The translations under genes were made by a program, and so were the position numbers. This document shows, piece after piece, positions 1-13,620 of a stretch of DNA of 64,000 bases (positions within the stretch are counted from its first letter, which is position 1; each line of letters starts with the position of its first letter). The notes under the pieces are model-generated. The model saw only the letters and a list, made by a program, of their open reading frames with translations, ran no database searches and had not been told where the DNA came from. Source of the stretch: Rhodocyclaceae bacterium (GTDB taxonomy: Bacteria > Pseudomonadota > Gammaproteobacteria > Burkholderiales > Rhodocyclaceae). Location: NCBI GenBank assembly GCA_023150275.1, contig JAKLLG010000013.1, positions 1 to 64,000 of the forward strand, given 5' to 3'.

Positions 1-195
1 CTGCTCTTTGCGATGGCCTTCCGCATGGCGCTGGCGATCAAGCGCAAACCGTTCTTCCTGCCTTTCACCGCGCTTGTTTTTGTTGCAATCGCGCTGCTGC
101 GCTGGCCGCTGCCGGCAGTGATGCTGGCCGGCATCACGCTTGCCGGTGCCGTTGCCTACGGCCTGCTGATGCGGGAAGAGAAGGCTGGCGCATGA
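1..195 (+). CDS. chromate transporter, first partner (C-terminal part only)
   Basis: The frame is open from base 1 and stops at 193-195. It is the 3' end of a gene whose start lies outside the window. The visible 64 residues are mostly two hydrophobic helices ending in a short charged tail, as expected for the end of a CHR-family (ChrA) half-transporter. The call rests mainly on the next gene, which is a recognisable second CHR half. Short-chain CHR transporters are encoded as two adjacent genes that together make an inner-membrane chromate exporter. The sequence alone would not identify it. Confidence 0.6.
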   Translation: MLFAMAFRMALAIKRKPFFLPFTALVFVAIALLRWPLPAVMLAGITLAGAVAYGLLMREEKAGA

Positions 196-273
196 GCGCC
201 CCCGCTCAGCCGCACGAGGCGGCGCTCATCTTCCCTCGGGGACGGCGTTCCGCAGGGGCAGGAGGGTAGTCCA

Positions 274-795
274 GTGAGCCTCCTGCTCGAACTCTTCACC
301 GAATTTGCCTTGCTCTCCTTCGTTGCCTTCGGTGGCGCGACCGCACTGCTGCCCGAGCTGTACCGCGTCGTCGTCGAGAACCATCACTGGATGGACGCGA
401 CCACCTTTGCCCACCTCTACGCCATCGCGCAGGCAGCCCCTGGCCCGAATGTACTGGTGGTGACGCTGATCGGCTGGCAGGTCGCCGGGCTGGCTGGTGC
501 GCTCACCGCAACGCTGGCGATGTGCCTGCCGATGAGCGTCGTCGTCTACCTGCTCTTCGGCCACTGGGATCGCTTCAAAGGCGCGCGCTGGCAGCGGGCG
601 GTGCAGCTCGGCGTGGCGCCACTGGCGGTGGGGCTGATCTTCTCCGGGGCGACGCTGGTGGGGCAGTCCGCCGGACTGGGAGTTGCAGGATGGGCATTCG
701 TGCTCATTGTCGCAATCTTCTGCCTGCGAACGAAGTTTCACCCGCTCTGGTGCATCCTCGCGGGCGCGATTGCCGGCCTTGCCGGATGGATTTGA
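274..795 (+). CDS. chromate transporter, second partner (short-chain CHR)
   Basis: A 173-residue hydrophobic protein of about the length of a single CHR domain, roughly half of a full ChrA. The N-terminal stretch with FVAFGGATALLPELYR, followed near residues 50-60 by AQAAPGPNVLV, matches the conserved CHR pattern (FGG..A and a PGP-type motif). Five or so membrane helices follow. The GTG start at 274 is favoured by AGGAGGG at 260-266, seven bases upstream. It forms a tandem pair with the truncated gene before it, probably an inner-membrane chromate/sulfate antiporter used for chromate resistance. The actual substrate is inferred from the family. Confidence 0.82.
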   Translation: MSLLLELFTEFALLSFVAFGGATALLPELYRVVVENHHWMDATTFAHLYAIAQAAPGPNVLVVTLIGWQVAGLAGALTATLAMCLPMSVVVYLLFGHWDRFKGARWQRAVQLGVAPLAVGLIFSGATLVGQSAGLGVAGWAFVLIVAIFCLRTKFHPLWCILAGAIAGLAGWI

Positions 796-865
796 GTATG
801 CACGACTTCCGGATGAGCGCACCGGGTGTTCTGCTATGCTTGCCCAGTACCGAATGGAGCGATGC

Positions 866-1099
866 ATGGGCAAGGTCCTGATACTGCTGTTGGTTGCAAT
901 CGGCGTCTGGTTTTTTCTACGCGGATTGAGGAACGGGAAGCGCGATCAGTCGGCGCGTATCGCACAGGACGTGCCGCCAGAAACGATGGTTGCTTGTGCC
1001 CGTTGTGGTTTGAATCAGCCGCGCAGCGAATCGATCGCATCCAATGGAACTTACTATTGCTGCGAAGCGCATCGACAGGCCGATGAGGAACGCAGCTAG
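866..1099 (+). CDS. PP0621-family small membrane-anchored Cys-rich protein
   Basis: A 77-residue protein with one N-terminal membrane helix (residues 3-20, LILLLVAIGVWFFLRG), a basic linker and a small Cys-containing tail (CARCG, then YYCCEAH). The paired cysteines plus His look like a zinc-ribbon-like metal site. This architecture is that of the PP0621 family, which is commonly found just upstream of PilS-type kinases in betaproteobacteria. Its function is unknown. Its stop overlaps the likely pilS start (ATG 1083) by 17 bases, suggesting co-transcription and translational coupling. Confidence 0.75.
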   Translation: MGKVLILLLVAIGVWFFLRGLRNGKRDQSARIAQDVPPETMVACARCGLNQPRSESIASNGTYYCCEAHRQADEERS

Positions 1100-2679
1100 C
1101 TCCGACGCCGCGATTGCCGGCATCGACCACGGATTCTCGGATACGCAGTGGCGTTCACTGCGCTATCTGAATCTGTACCGCTTCGCTCTCGCCGCCTTGC
1201 TCTTTGTCGCATCGGTCGGCATTTCCGCGCAGCTTTCGCCGCTGCTCGTGGAGTATGCCTATCTGCATGTTCCGACGACCTCGTTCTATCTGCTGGCGAC
1301 CACGCTCGCCGTGATGCCGTTGAGCCGCTGGCAGCAACGGTTTGGTGCGCAACTGACGCTCAATGTCGCCATCGATGTGGTCGTGCTGACCATCCTGATG
1401 TACGCAAGCGGTGGTTTGCGTAGCGGCATCGGCGCGCTGTTGCTGATCAGTCTGGCCGGTGCCGGTCTGGTCGGACAGGGGCGGCTGGTGTTGTCCTATG
1501 CAGCATTGGCCACGCTCGCGGTGCTCGGTACGGAGGCCTATCGCGCGCTCGGCGGCGATATCGAGCCACACCAGTTCGTGCAAGCCGGTCTGTTGTGCAC
1601 GGGCTTCTTCGCCACGGCGATCTCCGCAAGATTGCTGGCGAAGCGTGTACTGATGAACGAGGAACTGGCGCGCAGGCGGGGCATCGCGCTGGCAAACCAG
1701 ACGCTGATCAGCCAGCGCGTGATCGAGGAAATGCAGGATGGGGTACTCGTCCTGAACGAGGATGGCATCGTTCGACAGCACAATCCTCGTGCTGAAAGCA
1801 TGCTCGGTGTGCGTGAGGCATCGGAAGCGCCCCTGGCCCGCTACGCGCCGCAGCTTGCTGCGGCCTTCTCGGCATGGCGGGCGGGAGGTACGGTCGAACC
1901 GGAACCCTTCCGGGTCGAAGCGAGTGGCGTCATCCTGCGCGCGCGCTTCGTCCCCACCGAGAGCAGCGATCGCGACGTGCTCGTCTTTCTGGAAGACATG
2001 GGGCGCGTCCATGAGCGTGCGCGGCAGATCAAACTTGCCGCGCTTGGACGGCTGACCGCCAATATTGCGCATGAAATCCGCAACCCGCTCTCGGCAATCA
2101 GCCACGCGGGCGAGCTTCTCACCGAAGAGCGGCGCGGCGAAACCCAGGACCGCTTGCTGCGCATCCTGCGCGACAATACCCTGCGACTCGATCGTATCGT
2201 CCGGGACGTGCTCGAACTCGGGCGTCGGGACCGGGTTCACCGCGAGGTGATCGATCCGGCTGCCTTCCTGCAGGTCTTCATCGAGGAATTCTGCGGCAAG
2301 GAACGAATCTCCCCGCAGATGATTGCGCAGCGCATTGCGCTCGATTCGCCGCTCTGTTTCGATCGCTCGCATCTGCATCAGGTGTTGTGGAATCTGCTCG
2401 GCAATGCCTTGCGCCACTGCCGGCAGTTGCCTGGCAGTATCACCGTGACAGTCGAGCCGGCCGATGCGGGTAATTTCGAGCTTCATGTGACCGATGATGG
2501 TGAGGGTATACGCGAGGCGCAGCGGGAGCATGTCTTCGAGCCCTTCTTCACGACCCACTCGCGCGGTACGGGGCTCGGCCTGTATATTGCGAGGGAATTA
2601 TGTGAAGCGAATAGCGCCCGCCTGGAGTTGCTCGACAACGCGCCGGGGGCGCATTTCCGTGTCAGAGGGGAGCTGGCGG

Positions 2680-2699
<20 letters not shown>
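1083..2699 (+). CDS. pilS: PilS-like sensor histidine kinase
   Basis: About 538 residues. The N-terminal third has six predicted membrane helices (about residues 30-190) without a large periplasmic loop. A PAS-like segment follows (about 215-310), then the kinase core: H-box HEIRNPLSAI with phosphoacceptor His330, N-box WNLLGNALRHC, G1 DDGEGI, F-box FEPFFTTH and G2 GTGLGLYI. This is the PilS arrangement, the kinase that controls type IV pilin transcription with PilR. ATG 1083 was chosen over ATG 1044 because the latter would lie deep inside the preceding gene. It overlaps pilR by 20 bases. The pilus link comes from homology. No pilus structural genes are in the window, so another NtrB-class sensor is possible. 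Confidence 0.8.
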
Positions 2700-4036
<1,337 letters not shown>

Positions 4037-4044
<8 letters not shown>

Positions 4045-4624
4045 ACCGTTCCTGATGCAGGATCAGCCATTTCCGGATGCCGTCACATCCGATGGCTGGC
4101 TGGAAAATGTCCGACGCGAGCCGTCGCCGAACTTCGACGAGCGCCCCGCCGGCGAAACGATCTCCCTGCTCGTTGTGCATGCGATCAGTTTGCCTCCCGG
4201 GGAGTTCGGTAGCGACGACGTGCTTGCGCTGTTCGCCAACCGGCTCGATCCGCAGCGCCATCCGTTCTTCGCCGGGATAGCCGATCTGCGAGTGTCCGCG
4301 CACTTCCTGGTGCGCCGCGATGGCGAACTCATTCAGTTTGTATCCTGCAATGCGCGCGCCTGGCATGCCGGGGTTTCCTGCTGGCGCGGACGTTCGCGCT
4401 GCAACGACTTCTCCATCGGTATCGAGCTCGAAGGCTGTGACGAGCAGCCTTTTGCAGACGCGCAGTATGAGACGCTGAACGCGCTGATCGCTACGCTGGT
4501 GCGTGTCTATCCTCTGCGCGAGATTGTCGGCCACTGCCACATCGCACCAGAGCGAAAGACCGATCCCGGCCCGTGCTTCGAGTGGGCGCGTGTGAATTTT
4601 TCATCGGCGCTTGCAGCTCGCTAA
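4037..4624 (+). CDS. ampD: 1,6-anhydro-N-acetylmuramyl-L-alanine amidase AmpD
   Basis: A 195-residue cytoplasmic zinc amidase of the amidase_2/PGRP fold. It cleaves the stem peptide from anhydro-muropeptides during cell-wall recycling and so influences AmpR/beta-lactamase control where these exist. Expected zinc ligands are visible: His48 in LVVHAIS, His166 in GHCHIAPERKTDPG, and Asp176 ten residues later, the same spacing as in characterised AmpD. The segments WHAGVS and FSIGIELEG are also typical. No signal peptide is present, which separates it from exported AmiD-type amidases. ATG 4037 overlaps the pilR stop. A second ATG six codons on (4055) is also possible. Confidence 0.92.
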
Positions 4625-5235
4625 GCACCGTTCCATCAGGGTTTGCGCCAGTTGTGGGTTGTGCGGAAATCGCGCGCTGCGCGTGCGACCTACGTGGCGA
4701 AATGACGCGTGATTGCAACACAATGTTCGCGGGGTTGACATTCGCCGGAAAAAACTTCTTGCATCAAAATAAATCAACTACTAGAATTAGTTGAAATTTG
4801 CAAGGGAAGCACAATATCTAGTAGGTCCCTTGCCAAGGGCCGCCAGGAGCGGGTTTCCGGGGTGTCGATCATCGGCCCCCATGACAATACGAGAGCGATG
4901 AAACTGAAGCGATCCCCGTGTCGCAATAGATATCGAGATCTGCCGGCGCAACGCCGAGCTGCTGTATCCGCTTCCCCTCTCGTTTCTTCATCGTCTGTAT
5001 TCCCCTCGCGTTCCATCCCCTTTTCTGCCTCTTCGCGCTGGCCTGAATCGACGCCGCATTTCGCGCGGCATCCCGCCGGGCGCGCAAGGCATGCGACTAC
5101 CCATGTCGCACATGAATTCGATTGTTCCGCTTACGCGGCGGTGATCGGATGGTCCGGCCCTGCAAGGCTGGATTGCGTTTTGTGTATTGATTCAACCTCG
5201 AAGATCTTTCCTCGAATCGACAGAAGGAGGTAACC
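4625..5235 (+). other. long intergenic region upstream of the histone-like gene
   Basis: No convincing gene is seen in these 611 bases on either strand. The available short frames show no recognisable domain. Bases about 4725-4830 are markedly AT-richer than the surroundings and contain two inverted repeats, listed separately. The last bases carry a strong ribosome-binding site, AAGGAGGT at 5224-5231, for the gene at 5236. The region probably holds the promoter and a long untranslated leader of the histone-like gene. A small RNA cannot be excluded. Confidence 0.5.
4735..4833 (+). promoter_or_regulatory. AT-rich putative promoter region with two inverted repeats
   Basis: A consensus-like -35 hexamer TTGACA lies at 4735-4740 in an AT-rich stretch, but no -10 sits at ideal spacing. 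A 7-bp inverted repeat TCAACTA/TAGTTGA (4774-4780 and 4788-4794) looks like an operator. An 8-bp perfect stem GCAAGGGA/TCCCTTGC (4800-4807 and 4826-4833) with an 18-base loop follows. The position, 400 bases before the histone-like gene, suggests regulatory DNA. The assignment is inference. Confidence 0.35.
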
Positions 5236-5976
5236 ATGGCAACAAGCGCGAAGAAACCCGCCGCCAAACCGGCTGCGAAGAAGGCCGCCCCGAAGGCGGC
5301 TGCGAAACCGGCAGTGAAGAAAGCTGCTCCGAAGGCTGCGGCAAAGCCGGCAGTGAAGAAAGCTGCTGCCAAGCCCGCAGTGAAGAAGCCGGCAGTGAAG
5401 AAAGCTGCTGCCAAGCCCGCAGTGAAGAAGGCTGCACCGAAGAAGGTTGCTGCCAAGCCCGCCGCGAAGAAGGCTGCACCGAAGAAGGTTGCTGCCAAGC
5501 CCGCCGCGAAGAAGGCTGCACCGAAGAAGGTTGCTGCCAAGCCCGCCGCGAAGAAGGCTGCACCGAAGAAGGCCGCTGCCAAGCCCGCTGCGAAGAAGGC
5601 TGCACCGAAGAAGGCCGCTGCCAAACCTGCTGCGAAGAAGGCTGCACCGAAGAAGGCCGCTGCCAAGCCTGCTGCGAAGAAGGCTGCACCGAAGAAGGCC
5701 GCTGCCAAACCCGCTGCGAAAAAAGTTGCCGCCAAGCCCGCTGCGAAGCCGGCTGTAAAGAAGGCAGCTGCCAAGCCTGCAGCGAAGAAGCCAGCTGCGA
5801 AGCCGGCCGCGAAAAAGCCTGCTGCAAAGCCGGCTGCCAAGCCTGCCGCACCGGCTGCTCCTGCCGCTGCGCCGGCCCCCGCGCCGACTCCGTCGACCGC
5901 AGCAACCCCGGGTCTGAAGACTGCGCTGAATCCGACCGCAGCCTGGCCGTTCCCGACCGGTTCGCGTCCGAAGTAA
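5236..5976 (+). CDS. histone H1-like / AlgP-like Lys-Ala-Pro-rich nucleoid protein
   Basis: 246 residues composed almost entirely of Lys, Ala, Pro and some Val, with no cysteine and no hydrophobic core. The repeated motif is KPAAKKAAPKK(V/A)AA, and the tail is Ala/Pro-rich, ending in a short conserved-looking segment NPTAAWPFPTGSRPK. This composition is typical of bacterial histone H1-like proteins (AlgP, HC2-like), which bind DNA through a disordered basic tail. The start is set by AAGGAGGT five bases before ATG. The DNA repeat inside it makes length variation by slippage likely. Its exact role, nucleoid compaction or regulation, is not shown by sequence. Confidence 0.85.
   Translation: MATSAKKPAAKPAAKKAAPKAAAKPAVKKAAPKAAAKPAVKKAAAKPAVKKPAVKKAAAKPAVKKAAPKKVAAKPAAKKAAPKKVAAKPAAKKAAPKKVAAKPAAKKAAPKKAAAKPAAKKAAPKKAAAKPAAKKAAPKKAAAKPAAKKAAPKKAAAKPAAKKVAAKPAAKPAVKKAAAKPAAKKPAAKPAAKKPAAKPAAKPAAPAAPAAAPAPAPTPSTAATPGLKTALNPTAAWPFPTGSRPK
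5407..5700 (+). repeat. seven tandem 42-bp units inside the histone-like gene
   Basis: Seven head-to-tail copies of a 42-bp unit beginning GCTGCCAAGCCCGCC and ending at GTT or GCC, each encoding 14 residues (AAKPAAKKAAPKKV type). Units start at 5407, 5449, 5491, 5533, 5575, 5617 and 5659. A degenerate partial eighth copy follows. Because 42 is divisible by three, copy gain or loss keeps the frame. Confidence 0.9.
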
Positions 5977-6515
5977 TCGGCGACAGATGTGGTGCGGGGC
6001 GAGTTACGGCTTGCCCCGCCCGCTCTTTCCGCGTTTTTTCGCGGTATCTTTTGTGTCAGTTCTCGGCTGCATCAGCGCCGAGTCGTGTCGCCTTCCGCTG
6101 TCATCCCTTCCCGATGCCTTCTCGGTGCCCGGTACGCTTGGGCGTCTGCGCAGGTGTCGCGCCAGTTCCTCGCGGCACGAAAGCAATCCGGATCAGATGA
6201 GCACGAAGCTGATCAGCGTCGTTGCCGACATTTCCTTTCCATAGACAATCATCGCAATGCGATCATTGATGCTGGGTGCGGGATGCTGGACGAAGTTCAG
6301 GATGGCAAGGGGCAGTCGCCTCGCGCCACAGGCAAACAGCCGTCGTGGCATTGTGCTTACGGCGCCGGCTGCGCCAGGGAGCGGGTCAGCATGCCTTTTT
6401 TTGGTGGCGGCATTGCCTGCATGGCCTTGCAGTAGATCGGCTCAAGCCCCGGGGAATGCGGGCTCCAGCTGCAGCGAAGCGCCCCCCTTTTTTGCTTCGT
6501 TTGTGGCGCGATGGC
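5977..6515 (+). other. intergenic region between convergent genes
   Basis: 539 bases between the histone-like gene and the convergent aminotransferase. Apart from the terminator-like hairpin at its left end, no feature is supported. Short frames here have no initiation signal and no recognisable domain. A 60-codon minus-strand frame (6004-6186) is basic at its C-terminus but is judged chance. Confidence 0.4.
5994..6019 (+). terminator. hairpin downstream of the histone-like gene
   Basis: A perfect 7-bp stem GCGGGGC (5994-6000) / GCCCCGC (6013-6019) lies 18 bases after the stop codon. The U-rich stretch is weak and delayed (CTCTTTCC, then a TTTTTT run at 6034-6039), so it may terminate inefficiently. 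Confidence 0.5.
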
Positions 6516-7670
6516 TTATCCGAGAAACTGCCGGATGCGCTCAACCGCTTCCTCAAGGCGATTGATCCCCGTCGTGTAGGCGAAACGCAGATGTTGTTGC
6601 GGCGCATGCTTGCCGAAATCCAGCCCGGGCGTCGCAGCGACCCCCGCGGTTTCCAGCAGTTGTCGTGCGAAGTGCTCGCTGTCATCCGCGAGTGAACCAC
6701 TATCGGCGTAGATGTAGAAGGCGCCCTGCGGTTTCGCGGTGAGGCGGAAGCCGAGCGACGCCAGTGCGGGGGCAAGAAAATCGCGGCGTTGCCGGAATTC
6801 ATTGCGCCGTGCTTCCAGGACTTCCATCGTTTCCGGCGCGAAGGCCGCGAGTGCCGCGTACTGTGCCGGCGTCGAAGCGGAAATGAACAGATTCTGTGCG
6901 AGTTTCTCGATGTCGCGCACGTAAGGCTCCGGAACTACCAGCCAACCGAGTCGCCAGCCGGTCATCTGAAAATACTTCGAGAAACTCTGTACGATGAAGA
7001 TGTCCTCGCCGGCAGCAGCTGCCGTCGGCGCGGCCCCCTCGTAAGTCAGCCCGTGGTAGATCTCATCGACGATCAACTGTCCGCCGCGAGTACGCACGGT
7101 TGCCGAGATGGTCTCAAGTTCCAGCGCACTGAGCATCGTTCCCGTCGGATTGGCGGGTGAGGCAAACAGCGCGCCGCGTGTGCGCGAGGTCCAGTAGCGG
7201 TCCAGATGCGCCGTCGTTGGTTGAAAATTGCTTTGCGAATCCACAGGCATCTCGATCGGTACTCCCTCGTAGGCCCGGATGAAATGCCGGTTACAGGGGT
7301 AGCCGGGATCGGTCAGCAGCCATTCGCTGCCGGGTTCCACGAGACAGGCGAGCGCAAGCGCCAGCGCGCCGGAGGCGCCGGCGGTGACGACGATGCGTGA
7401 TGCCGGTACCTCAATGCCGTAGCGGGTGACATAAAAGCGGGAGATCACTTCGCGCAGTTCCGGCAGCCCGAGTGCCGGGGTATAGAACATGCGGCCGCTG
7501 GCGATTGCCCGCTGCGCCGCGTCGACAATCGGCTGTGGGGTCGGGAAGTCCGGTTCGCCGACTTCCATATGGATGATGTCGCGACCTTGCGCCTCCAGCT
7601 GCTTGGCGCGGGTGAGCAGTTCCATGACGTGGAAGGGCGCGATATCGGCAAGACGGGAGGCGGACGGCAT
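6516..7670 (-). CDS. class I/II pyridoxal-phosphate aminotransferase
   Basis: 384 residues, a complete fold-type I aminotransferase. Visible motifs are the substrate-side VGEPDFPTP near the N-terminus, GASGAL for phosphate binding, SPANPTGT, DEIYHGL (Asp that pairs with the PLP ring), and SFSKYFQMTGWRLGW carrying the Schiff-base lysine Lys232. A C-terminal Arg in LRFAYTT contacts the carboxylate. It lies downstream of pckG on the same strand, but a strong terminator between them suggests separate transcription. The amino donor and acceptor cannot be read from sequence. Alanine- or aspartate-type specificities are possible. Confidence 0.85.
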   Translation of the reverse strand: MPSASRLADIAPFHVMELLTRAKQLEAQGRDIIHMEVGEPDFPTPQPIVDAAQRAIASGRMFYTPALGLPELREVISRFYVTRYGIEVPASRIVVTAGASGALALALACLVEPGSEWLLTDPGYPCNRHFIRAYEGVPIEMPVDSQSNFQPTTAHLDRYWTSRTRGALFASPANPTGTMLSALELETISATVRTRGGQLIVDEIYHGLTYEGAAPTAAAAGEDIFIVQSFSKYFQMTGWRLGWLVVPEPYVRDIEKLAQNLFISASTPAQYAALAAFAPETMEVLEARRNEFRQRRDFLAPALASLGFRLTAKPQGAFYIYADSGSLADDSEHFARQLLETAGVAATPGLDFGKHAPQQHLRFAYTTGINRLEEAVERIRQFLG

Positions 7671-7692
7671 TTCGGAACTCCGGAAATGAAAA

Positions 7693-7712
7693 GGGCCGCC
7701 CGCAGGCGGCCC
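7693..7712 (-). terminator. rho-independent terminator after pckG
   Basis: On the minus strand GGGCCGCC-type arms form a perfect 8-bp stem (7705-7712 with 7693-7700) and a 4-base loop, followed by TTTTCATTT. It lies about 20 bases beyond the pckG stop and just before the aminotransferase start. Confidence 0.85.
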
Positions 7713-7732
7713 ACAAGTTTACTGCTTGTCGC

Positions 7733-9574
<1,842 letters not shown>

Positions 9575-9982
9575 GGTCATGCTCTCAATGAAGAAACTTG
9601 AAAACGGAAACTACCGTGGCGCGGCGCGCGCTAGGTTGGCCGGCATCCGGGAAGATGTCGGTGCGGAGGGCGTCGGTCGCGGCAGGCAAGGGATTTGCCC
9701 GGCGCTTTTCGGGTGAAACGGTCATGCTTGGGTGTCGGTGCTCGGGGCGGTGTTTGAAACGACAGCATGCGGCGTCAGGAACCCGTAATTATGCCACGCA
9801 GAACCCGCTGTCGGCAAACCTGCCGTGTGGCTGAAAGCCTTGATCCATAAGGGTTTGCCGATGATCGATAGTGATTCGGTCATCGGACAAATTCTCATCT
9901 GGCTGTGGAAACCCCCAATTGGAAAGCGCTGCAAAATGTGCTCTATAATTATGAATTACGACCGGAGCAGACAAGGGTGGCC
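9575..9982. other. divergent promoter region between pckG and maeB
   Basis: 408 bases without a supported gene. It must contain the promoters of both divergent genes. The clearest signal is a TATAAT on the plus strand at 9944-9949. The part near pckG shows no obvious consensus hexamers. Confidence 0.5.
9919..9949 (+). promoter_or_regulatory. putative sigma-70 promoter of maeB
   Basis: A perfect -10 TATAAT (9944-9949) is preceded by TTGGAA (9919-9924) at a long 19-base spacing. It lies 33 bases before the maeB ATG and fits a short leader. Only the -10 is strong. Confidence 0.5.
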
Positions 9983-12280
<2,298 letters not shown>

Positions 12281-12373
12281 TTGCTTGTTGCGACGCAGCG
12301 TGGTCGGCGACCACGTTGCGGATATCATCCGGGCAGTACCCCTGTTGTGGATGGGGTGATTACACCGGCACGG

Positions 12374-13510
12374 ATGAACAACAACAATCGAACTGCGCTT
12401 GTACTTCCTGGTGGTGGCGCCCGCGCCGCCTATCAGGCGGGCGTGCTGTCGGCTATCTGCGAGATGCTGCCGGACCCGACGCAGAATCCGTTTCCGATCG
12501 TCTGCGGCACGTCGGCGGGCGCCATCAACGCGGCAACGATTGCCTGCAACGCCGATAATTTTCGTGCTGCCGTCGAGGCGCTCAACGACGTCTGGCGCAG
12601 CATGCGTGTCCGCGACGTCTATCGTGCCGATCCGCTCGGCGTCGCGGCCTCCGGTGCGCGCTGGCTGTCTTCTTTGATGCTCGGCTGGTTCCTGCGCAAG
12701 AGCCCGCGCTCGCTGCTCGACAATGATCCGTTGCGCCAGCTTCTTCACCGCCGGCTCGATTTTGCCAACATCGATCGCGCCATCGCCAACGGCAGCCTGT
12801 ATGCGGTTGCCGTCAGTGCCTCGGGCTATACCAGTGGCCACAGCATCAGCTTCTTTCAGGCCCCTGCCGACGTCGAGCCGTGGGCGCGCACGCAGCGCTT
12901 CGGCAGTCGCGACCGGCTTTCCGTGGAACACCTGATGGCCTCGGCCGCGATTCCATTCGTCTTTCCGGCGATCAAGCTGCATCGCGAATGGTTCGGCGAT
13001 GGCTCGATGCGTCAGCTGGCGCCGCTGTCACCGGCGATCCATCTCGGTGCCGAGAAGGTCCTCGTCATCGGCGCCGGGCGCATGAGCGAGAAGGTCGAGC
13101 GCCAGCGCGGCGAACTCTATCCCTCGCTCGCCCAGGTGGCCGGCCATGCACTTTCTTCGATCTTCCTCGATGGTCTGGCCGTCGATATCGAACGCATGCA
13201 GCGCATCAACCGGACCCTGTCGGTCATACCGGACGATGTGAAAACACGCGTCGGCCTCTCGCTGCGCCCCATCGAAACGCTGGTGATCGCGCCCTCGCAA
13301 CGGCTCGATCATCTCGCCGCCAGGCATGCGCGAGCGTTGCCCCGCGCCGTGCGCTTCCTGCTGCGCGGCATCGGCGCGATGAACCGCAGCGGTGGTGCGC
13401 TGACCAGCTACCTCTTGTTCGAACAGCCCTACACGCGCGCCCTGATCGAGCTTGGCTACCGCGACACCGAAGCGCGCCGTGAAGAGGTGAAAGCCTTCCT
13501 TCAGATTTGA
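12374..13510 (+). CDS. patatin-like phospholipase
   Basis: 378 residues with the patatin hydrolase core: the oxyanion-hole glycine loop LPGGGARAAYQAG near the N-terminus, nucleophile Ser47 in GTSAG, and the catalytic-dyad Asp209 in FGDGSMR. The expected reaction is acyl-ester hydrolysis of phospholipids or storage lipids. No signal peptide is seen, so it is probably cytoplasmic. The frame extends upstream to 12281, but ATG 12374 begins the conserved region directly. The 93 bases between it and maeB contain a short hairpin (CGTGGTC/GACCACG, 12299-12315). Confidence 0.85.
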   Translation: MNNNNRTALVLPGGGARAAYQAGVLSAICEMLPDPTQNPFPIVCGTSAGAINAATIACNADNFRAAVEALNDVWRSMRVRDVYRADPLGVAASGARWLSSLMLGWFLRKSPRSLLDNDPLRQLLHRRLDFANIDRAIANGSLYAVAVSASGYTSGHSISFFQAPADVEPWARTQRFGSRDRLSVEHLMASAAIPFVFPAIKLHREWFGDGSMRQLAPLSPAIHLGAEKVLVIGAGRMSEKVERQRGELYPSLAQVAGHALSSIFLDGLAVDIERMQRINRTLSVIPDDVKTRVGLSLRPIETLVIAPSQRLDHLAARHARALPRAVRFLLRGIGAMNRSGGALTSYLLFEQPYTRALIELGYRDTEARREEVKAFLQI

Positions 13511-13549
13511 TGTTGTTTGTAAGAATTGATCTGTATCTGATTATTTTGT

Positions 13550-13577
13550 TTGAACTATCAAGAGACGCGACTAAACT
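13550..13577 (+). promoter_or_regulatory. putative sigma-70 promoter of pbpG
   Basis: TTGAAC (13550-13555) and TAAACT (13572-13577) are separated by 16 bases in an AT-rich gap otherwise unusual for this genome, 44 bases before the chosen start. Both hexamers are imperfect. Confidence 0.4.
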
Positions 13578-13620
13578 GTCGTAGAATCGCCTACCAAATT
13601 CAGTCATGGAGGATCGCCGG

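Noticed and set aside
5407..5700. CRISPR-like regular repeats
   Set aside because: Repeats are directly adjacent without spacers, are protein coding and are in frame; no cas genes are near.
6004..6186. 60-codon basic minus-strand frame after the histone-like gene
   Set aside because: No RBS, overlaps the region next to the terminator and looks like chance.
5097..6200. Several long frames on both strands across the histone-like repeats
   Set aside because: A 42-bp repeat without stops keeps all frames open; only the Lys/Ala/Pro frame has a ribosome-binding site and family resemblance.
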